Shown here: one piece after another, positions 3,593 to 5,116 of the stretch
How the letters are laid out: every line of letters begins with the position of its first letter
Position numbering within the stretch: position 1 is the stretch's first letter
NCBI GenBank assembly: GCA_024224995.1
Contig: JAAENB010000869.1
Location: 1 to 5,116 of the forward strand
DNA: 5,116 nt
DNA from: a bacterium
GTDB lineage: Bacteria; Spirochaetota; UBA4802; UBA5550
Reading direction: 5' to 3'
Notes under the pieces: model-generated
What the model was told of the DNA's origin: nothing
Seen by the model: only the letters and a program-made list of their open reading frames with translations
Database searches by the model: none
Made by a program: the position numbers and the translations under genes

Positions 3593-4903
3593 TTACGCGC
3601 TGCAGGGTTCAGCGTAAAGACGTATCCCAAAAGGATAAACCTTTTTCTTTTTACTGAATTTAATTGACCGAACAAATCCCTTTTTATCAAAGATAAGAAT
3701 TTCGGAATCAAAATTCCCCACACCGCAGCAATCAATAGTATTGAACTCCCTGCGAAGGGCGTATAATCCCCTGCCGATATGGAGAAATTCCCCTCTCTTA
3801 ACATTACTTTTATACAGCCATTTTTCATCAACACCCTTTACATACCCGTTTTTTTGATTATACGTAAGCGCCCAACCGGAACTTGCCAATTTAAAATTAC
3901 CAGGCGCCTTTTTGGTCTTTTTAATAAATTTACCATTATAATTATAGTAATGTTTAAATTTATAATCCGCGTTACCGTTGGGCAGCATGAAGATCCTATC
4001 TCCTCCAAACGCATTTGTATACAATTTGAGAGACCACATTTGCGCCTTAACAGAAATTCTCTTCATGGAAGAACTGCCGGGAATTTTCAGGATATGCGCA
4101 TTCTGTAAAAATGGCTGTATAGCGCCGGGACTTGTGCCGTAAGAACCGGAAAACAGTAAAAAGGAATTCATATGAATCACGGGAATAATTTTATTCACAT
4201 TCTTATACCGCTTAATAACCCGGTCCAATTTAAGGTCATAAAAGCCGCCCCAAATAATTTTACTTCTCATTTCACAACCATCAAAAACAACAACCCGGTA
4301 TTTACCGGAACTATCGGATATTTTATGATGATAATCAACAGTGTCCGCAATAACAACAGGCATCATGCCAACAGGATCGAATTCCTTACGAGCGATACCG
4401 GAGCCGAAGAACTCAATTTCGCTAATGGCAATATCATTATATTTACTTCCCTTTTGAACAGACTCAATTGTCATGGAAAGTTTTGTAACATTTTTAAAAT
4501 GTAACGGTAATTCCTCATAGTTATAGATTTTTCTTTTAAGAATAAAATCCTTTTTTTCAGCGCCGGAAGAAAATGTTATGTTAAGAGCCCTGCCGTTTTT
4601 TTTATAGAGCCAGTACCGTTTCCCATATCCGTTAAAGAGTTTAACCCTTGTAATAGAACAGGGTTTTTTAAAATGAAAAACAGCCTCCTCTTTATTCTCA
4701 GGATTATATGTATATTGCCATGCCGTATTAAGATTGTGGTCCAGCATTTGAAAGCCGTCTTCTTTTTGATTTTCCTGAGTAATATGATTTGAAACACTTA
4801 CGGAATCAACAGCCAGGGAATAACTCGCGGCCGATCGAGCCCCTGGAACTGTAATTAAAAGACAAACAAGAATAAATAGAACGATAATAAAATATTTTTT
4901 CAT
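3593..4903 (-). CDS. Exported protein with NADase-type glycan-binding domain and novel C-terminal region
   Basis: This is a 436-residue protein. Residues 1-25 are a Sec signal peptide (MKKYFIIVLF core, cleavage near ARSA) with no lipobox cysteine, so it should be released into the periplasm or outside. Residues about 34-168 match the NADase-type glycan-binding domain, a discoidin-like beta sandwich. DHNLNTAWQ (55-63) corresponds to the usual D-G-x-x-x-T-A-W. Then come VKLFNGYGK (87-95), YKKNGRALNITFSSG (100-114) and KYNDIAISEIEF (154-165). Residues 170-436 I cannot assign. They contain GYGTSPGA-like and aromatic/Lys-rich stretches, a Cys-Cys pair at 392-393 and other Cys at 210 and 434, and have no recognisable catalytic motif. 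The N-terminal module suggests attachment to a sugar polymer, with the C-terminal part as payload. AGAGGG sits 3-4 nt before the ATG at 4901-4903. The small membrane protein gene follows 42 nt downstream. Confidence 0.8.
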   Translation of the reverse strand: MKKYFIIVLFILVCLLITVPGARSAASYSLAVDSVSVSNHITQENQKEDGFQMLDHNLNTAWQYTYNPENKEEAVFHFKKPCSITRVKLFNGYGKRYWLYKKNGRALNITFSSGAEKKDFILKRKIYNYEELPLHFKNVTKLSMTIESVQKGSKYNDIAISEIEFFGSGIARKEFDPVGMMPVVIADTVDYHHKISDSSGKYRVVVFDGCEMRSKIIWGGFYDLKLDRVIKRYKNVNKIIPVIHMNSFLLFSGSYGTSPGAIQPFLQNAHILKIPGSSSMKRISVKAQMWSLKLYTNAFGGDRIFMLPNGNADYKFKHYYNYNGKFIKKTKKAPGNFKLASSGWALTYNQKNGYVKGVDEKWLYKSNVKRGEFLHIGRGLYALRREFNTIDCCGVGNFDSEILIFDKKGFVRSIKFSKKKKVYPFGIRLYAEPCSA

Positions 4904-4911
4904 ATACCCTC

Positions 4912-5040
4912 TTATTGGAAAGGAAACAATCGTGAAAATGATAAAATGATCATATAAAGGAGCAGCACAGGAAAGGTCAACAAAAATAACAGGCCCGTAA
5001 AAACATTTGTATGTAGAGAAAATACCTTTTCACGTGCCAC
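4912..5040 (-). CDS. Candidate 42-residue single-pass membrane peptide
   Basis: A GTG (5038-5040) opens MAREKVFSLHTNVF, then a hydrophobic run GLLFLLTFPVLLLYMIIL, then SFSRLFPFQ and TAA. The layout of a basic N-terminus, about 20 apolar residues and a short basic tail is that of a small single-pass membrane protein. The stop lies 8 nt before the ATG of the exported protein. Against it, there is no good ribosome binding site, the start is GTG, and pyrimidine-rich A/T sequence gives hydrophobic frames by chance. It shares its frame with the short frame to its right, separated by one TGA and one codon. Confidence 0.25.
   Translation of the reverse strand: MAREKVFSLHTNVFTGLLFLLTFPVLLLYMIILSFSRLFPFQ
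4951..4980 (-). promoter_or_regulatory. Candidate promoter of the glycan-binding-domain protein gene
   Basis: On the minus strand TTGACC (4975-4980) and TATATG (4951-4956) are spaced 18 nt apart, five and four of six consensus bases, about 50 nt before the ATG at 4903. The site lies inside the short candidate frame at 4912-5040. If that frame is a real gene this may be chance. Confidence 0.35.
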
Positions 5041-5043
5041 CTT

Positions 5044-5116
5044 TCAAACGTCATCAAAATAATCCTGCAAAACAATCTGCAATTGATTAACTCGAAAAGG
5101 GATCAACAGTAAATTA
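5044..5116 (-). CDS. Possible C-terminal end of a gene entering from the right
   Basis: One minus-strand frame is open from the right edge to TGA at 5044-5046 and reads NLLLIPFRVNQLQIVLQDYF then DDV. The mixed polar and apolar pattern looks like a protein end, but 23 codons are too few to identify or to exclude chance. If real, it is the gene upstream of the exported protein. Confidence 0.3.
   Translation of the reverse strand, partial: NLLLIPFRVNQLQIVLQDYFDDV

Noticed and set aside
3779..4504. Plus-strand frames of about 110 codons opposite the exported protein
   Set aside because: They are antisense to a long gene with signal peptide and recognisable domain and have no ribosome binding site.

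Overview
The window reads as an accessory stretch of a bacterial chromosome with a Gram-negative-type envelope: there is a lipoprotein (and the wreck of a second one), a Sec-exported protein with a NADase-type glycan-binding domain, and a small two-helix membrane protein. Base composition shifts from gene to gene, from very AT-rich around 880-1180 and 1810-2330 to visibly GC-richer around 1380-1740. Genes lie on both strands and junctions carry inverted repeats, as in a region assembled piecemeal. Exported proteins with this glycan-binding domain are common in spirochaetes and some Firmicutes, and a spirochaete-like or other deep-branching host would fit. That is a weak inference; no rRNA, tRNA or housekeeping gene is present to settle it. 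The genetic code looks standard.

Left part (1-880, all minus strand): the N-terminal 185 residues of a phage tail-collar-like lipoprotein run off the left edge. Just upstream in its transcription direction are an intrinsic terminator and the remains of a second lipoprotein of the same type. The remnant keeps its lipobox, its coiled coil and its ETRP-type collar C-terminus in three different frames, with the collar core missing. About 300 AT-rich bases with no supportable gene follow (880-1180), then two degraded copies of a GACGTTGC/GCAACGTC palindromic repeat.

Middle part (1361-2687): a short RadC-like JAB-domain protein whose metal-binding histidines are gone points left. Two tandem XRE-family HTH regulators point right. 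Between the divergent starts lies a perfect 19-bp inverted repeat with a 9-nt loop. The two regulators share a reading frame and are separated by one amber codon plus three codons. No toxin or integrase gene is visible beside them.

Right part (2745-5116): a basic 165-residue protein of a recognisable but functionally unknown family has its own clear promoter and ribosome binding site. It converges on a minus-strand pair, a 436-residue exported glycan-binding-domain protein followed by a small two-helix membrane protein. An imperfect hairpin lies at the convergence point. At the right edge there are two short candidate reading frames on the minus strand.

No single described system can be named. 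The most unusual unit is the divergent arrangement of a JAMM-less RadC-like protein, a long perfect palindrome and two in-frame XRE regulators. Its interpretation as a regulatory module is inference only.
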